Below are positions 61,822 to 64,000 of a stretch of 64,000 bases of DNA, piece after piece. This stretch comes from Mesonia algae (GTDB lineage Bacteria; Bacteroidota; Bacteroidia; Flavobacteriales; Flavobacteriaceae), in NCBI RefSeq assembly GCF_003253545.1, contig NZ_QKYV01000005.1, positions 246,926 to 310,925 on the forward strand, written 5' to 3'. The position numbers and the translations under genes are program-made. How positions within the stretch are numbered: the first letter of the stretch is position 1; each line of letters opens with the position of its first letter. The notes under the pieces were generated by a model. The model worked only from the letters and a program-made list of their open reading frames with translations. It was not told the DNA's origin and did no database searches.

Positions 61822-64000
61822 ATGAAAAAGTTACTTTGCTTGTTATTCCTTATCGTTATTCAAATAAATTCCTATAGTCAAACTTATAATATAGGCTCTC
61901 AAGCTTTGATTAATTCTTGTTCGGGAAACTTGTATGACAATGGAGGACCCAACTCGGGATATAATGATAATGGAGGAGATTCACAAATAGTAATAATTTG
62001 CTCTGATGATTCAGTGAATACTTCCATACAATTAAATTACACACAATTTTTGCTAGGAGGTGCAGATACTATCAATATTTATGATGGAGATTCTACTTCT
62101 GCACCATTATTAGGATCTTTTTTAAATACTAATACTCCAGGAATAATTGCTGCTTCACCTGCAAACATTTCAGGTTGCTTAACAGTTGAGTTTGTTCCAG
62201 ATGGAAATTTATCTCCATTACCTGGTTTTACTGCTGAAATTTCTTGTTTTGAGCCTTGTCAAAATATTACCCCTTCGATATCATCCATAATACCATCAGA
62301 GTTTGAAAATGATGTTTATACTGTGTATGTATTTGAAAATATAAATTTTAATGCCAATGTTATATTTGAAAATACTTCGTTTAACGCCAACTACAATTGG
62401 GATTTTGGAGACGGTAATACGGCTTCTGGTTTAAGTGTGTCCCATACCTTTAATCAATTAGGTATTTATAATGTTGAATTAGAAGTTGTAGATGTTAATG
62501 GCTGTGCCGTTTTATTAACAGTTCCAGTAGAAGTAATATTTTATCAAGAAGATGGAGATTGTGTTATTACGACTATGAATTATGATTTTGAAGAGCCCAT
62601 AGTGCCATCAATAGCAACATTTTTAAACCATGCAAATGTCCCTGGTTGGTTTACCACTGCCACAGATAGTCAAATGGAATTTTGGGTTACTACGAATGCT
62701 GCTGGAGGTATACCTGCATATTCAGGTAATCAATACATAGAGTTAAATGCTAATCAGGCATCTGGGGTTTATCAAGATTATGATACACCAATTGCTGGAA
62801 CTCAATTTTATTTTAGTTTTGCTCACGCAGCAAGAAATCAAACATCTTCAGGTCAAGATATTGTAGGCGTCTATGCGGGTGCTCCAGGTAGCAATCTAAG
62901 TTTAGTTGCACAATATTCTACAGCAATAAATGCTGGTTGGGAAGTTAAAGTGGGTACTTATACTGTACCCGCAAATCAAGCTACAACTCGTTTTGAGTTT
63001 AGAGCTATCTCAACCGCATCAGGAGATAACACAGTTGGAAATTTTTTAGACGCTATTCAGTTTACTGCAAATTTAGGGATTTTAACCCAGCCTCAAACAG
63101 TATCTTGTATAAGTGAAGTAACCTTAGAAGCTGTAGGTAGTGGTCAATGGATTGCAGATGATGCAAATAATCCATCTCCAGCCACAATCGAAAATCCAAA
63201 TTCACCAACCACAAATATTTCTGGTTTAAATGGGATAGGAGTCTATACTTTTACTTGGACAAATCAATATTGTGAGGAATCGGTTACAGTAGAAGTGGTA
63301 GAGGGTAATATTACACTAATTACGGATATTATAGAGATTTTGGGACAATGTGATAGTGATGGAAACGATATAGAAGTTTTTGATTTAACACAAATAGAAT
63401 CTCAATTTGTAGATGTGCCCAGTCAGTATAATATATTATATTTTAATACTGAAGGTCAGGCAGAAACAGGAGATGTTACTCAAGCCATAAACGACCCTCA
63501 AAATTTTACTTTTGTTAACAATATAATTAGTACTATCTACATTAGAATAGAAGATGAAGAATGCTTTAGAATTGGAGAAATTACAGGTACTAACTTTACT
63601 CAACCTGTTATAACAGATATAGATTCATATGAAGAGTGTTTTTTCTCTTTGTCAGAAGCATCTTTCGATTTAGGAGATAACACAGCTTTAGTTTTAGGGA
63701 ATCAAAATGAAGATCTTTTTGAAGTAACCTATCATGGAACTTTAGCTGAAGCGGAGAATAATGATGTTACACCTCTTCCCGAAACAGATTATGAACCTTC
63801 TTCGCTAATTGAAACTATATATGTCAGGATTGAAAATACACTTAATCCAGATTGTTATGTAGTAGAAGAATTTACGCTAACAGTAAATACTATTACCATT
63901 GGCAACACATTAACAGATATAGAGGAATGTGATGAAGATAATGATGGAGATGGGATTTTTGATTTAACAGAAAACGAAGACTTGGCTTTAGACGGACAAG
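61822..64000 (+). CDS. CUB/PKD-domain secreted protein, 3' truncated by window end
   Basis: About 726 codons are open from ATG 61822 to the end of the window. A signal peptide (MKKLLCLLFLIVIQINSYSQ) is followed by a CUB-like domain (about 25-150; CSGNLYDNGG, QLNYTQFLLGGADTINIYDGD, SGCLTVEFVPDG). A PKD domain comes next (about 165-235; NYNWDFGDGNTASG, HTFNQLGIYNVELEVVD). A jelly-roll-like section (about 250-420; YDFEEPIVPS, GNQYIELNANQASGVYQD) precedes the same FDLT...IYVRIEN repeat type found in the preceding protein: two complete copies and the start of a third (63346-64000). A T9SS type B tail is expected downstream. Confidence 0.82.
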   Translation, partial: MKKLLCLLFLIVIQINSYSQTYNIGSQALINSCSGNLYDNGGPNSGYNDNGGDSQIVIICSDDSVNTSIQLNYTQFLLGGADTINIYDGDSTSAPLLGSFLNTNTPGIIAASPANISGCLTVEFVPDGNLSPLPGFTAEISCFEPCQNITPSISSIIPSEFENDVYTVYVFENINFNANVIFENTSFNANYNWDFGDGNTASGLSVSHTFNQLGIYNVELEVVDVNGCAVLLTVPVEVIFYQEDGDCVITTMNYDFEEPIVPSIATFLNHANVPGWFTTATDSQMEFWVTTNAAGGIPAYSGNQYIELNANQASGVYQDYDTPIAGTQFYFSFAHAARNQTSSGQDIVGVYAGAPGSNLSLVAQYSTAINAGWEVKVGTYTVPANQATTRFEFRAISTASGDNTVGNFLDAIQFTANLGILTQPQTVSCISEVTLEAVGSGQWIADDANNPSPATIENPNSPTTNISGLNGIGVYTFTWTNQYCEESVTVEVVEGNITLITDIIEILGQCDSDGNDIEVFDLTQIESQFVDVPSQYNILYFNTEGQAETGDVTQAINDPQNFTFVNNIISTIYIRIEDEECFRIGEITGTNFTQPVITDIDSYEECFFSLSEASFDLGDNTALVLGNQNEDLFEVTYHGTLAEAENNDVTPLPETDYEPSSLIETIYVRIENTLNPDCYVVEEFTLTVNTITIGNTLTDIEECDEDNDGDGIFDLTENEDLALDGQ

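Noticed and set aside
1..64000. rRNA, tRNA, riboswitch, transposase, integrase or phage genes
   Set aside because: None recognised by eye. Intergenic regions are short and AT-rich; a tRNAscan-SE/Rfam run would settle whether a small RNA is present.

Overview
The window looks like chromosomal DNA of a marine or aquatic member of the Flavobacteriaceae (Bacteroidota). The DNA is AT-rich. Promoters follow the Bacteroidota -7 pattern TAnnTTTG, Shine-Dalgarno sites are not obvious, and lipoproteins carry C-S-D-D-D type export signals. There are many type IX secretion (T9SS) sorting domains, two TonB-dependent receptors, SusR-like and LytTR two-component regulators, and a zeaxanthin-type carotenoid cluster. 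The genus cannot be fixed from the sequence alone. No rRNA, tRNA, CRISPR array, insertion sequence or prophage was recognised.

Layout: 1-3224 holds two related Ca-motif/leucine-rich-repeat surface proteins (the first cut by the window edge) around a secreted protein of unknown function. 3295-6944 is a LytTR response regulator and its propeller-type histidine kinase. 7092-17042 is mostly housekeeping: a PUR-like DUF3276 protein, an ABC half-exporter, leucine dehydrogenase, nusB, a DUF1573 lipoprotein, yajC, a YdeI-like protein, pepT, pyrD, a LysE-type exporter and an HMG-CoA lyase-like enzyme. 17145-23348 is a four-gene iron-type operon: DUF4856 lipoprotein, imelysin lipoprotein, a full vitamin K-dependent gamma-carboxylase homologue, and a FecA-like TonB receptor. 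A TPR sensor kinase and a small Cys-rich protein follow. 25783-30632 (minus) is a haem-uptake operon (TonB receptor, HmuY lipoprotein, HmuY-like protein with a T9SS tail). It is divergent from 30747-32665 (DUF6607, FMN-binding protein, four-helix membrane protein).

The rest: guaB; a minus-strand operon of four small genes that includes a 49-codon gene (34251-35463); a periplasmic chaperone operon of three PpiC/SurA-like genes plus a MoxR ATPase (35673-40840); aconitase; the crtI-crtB-crtZ-crtY operon headed by a MerR-type regulator with both signature motifs of the B12 photoreceptor CarH (43825-48640); a PNGase F-like/LamG T9SS protein; a one-protein hybrid two-component regulator; and three large secreted adhesin-like proteins, the last cut by the window end.

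The most interesting signals are as follows. (1) A 9-5-9 inverted repeat, TTATTTAGA-N5-TCTAAATAA, recurs upstream of the gamma-carboxylase operon and twice between the divergent haem operons, so these loci probably form one metal- or haem-responsive regulon. (2) A gamma-carboxylase with its catalytic lysine region conserved sits inside that regulon. (3) The crt operon has a CarH-like light sensor. (4) A perfect 69-bp palindrome lies at 48998-49066. (5) Hairpins begin exactly at the predicted transcription starts of guaB and nusB.
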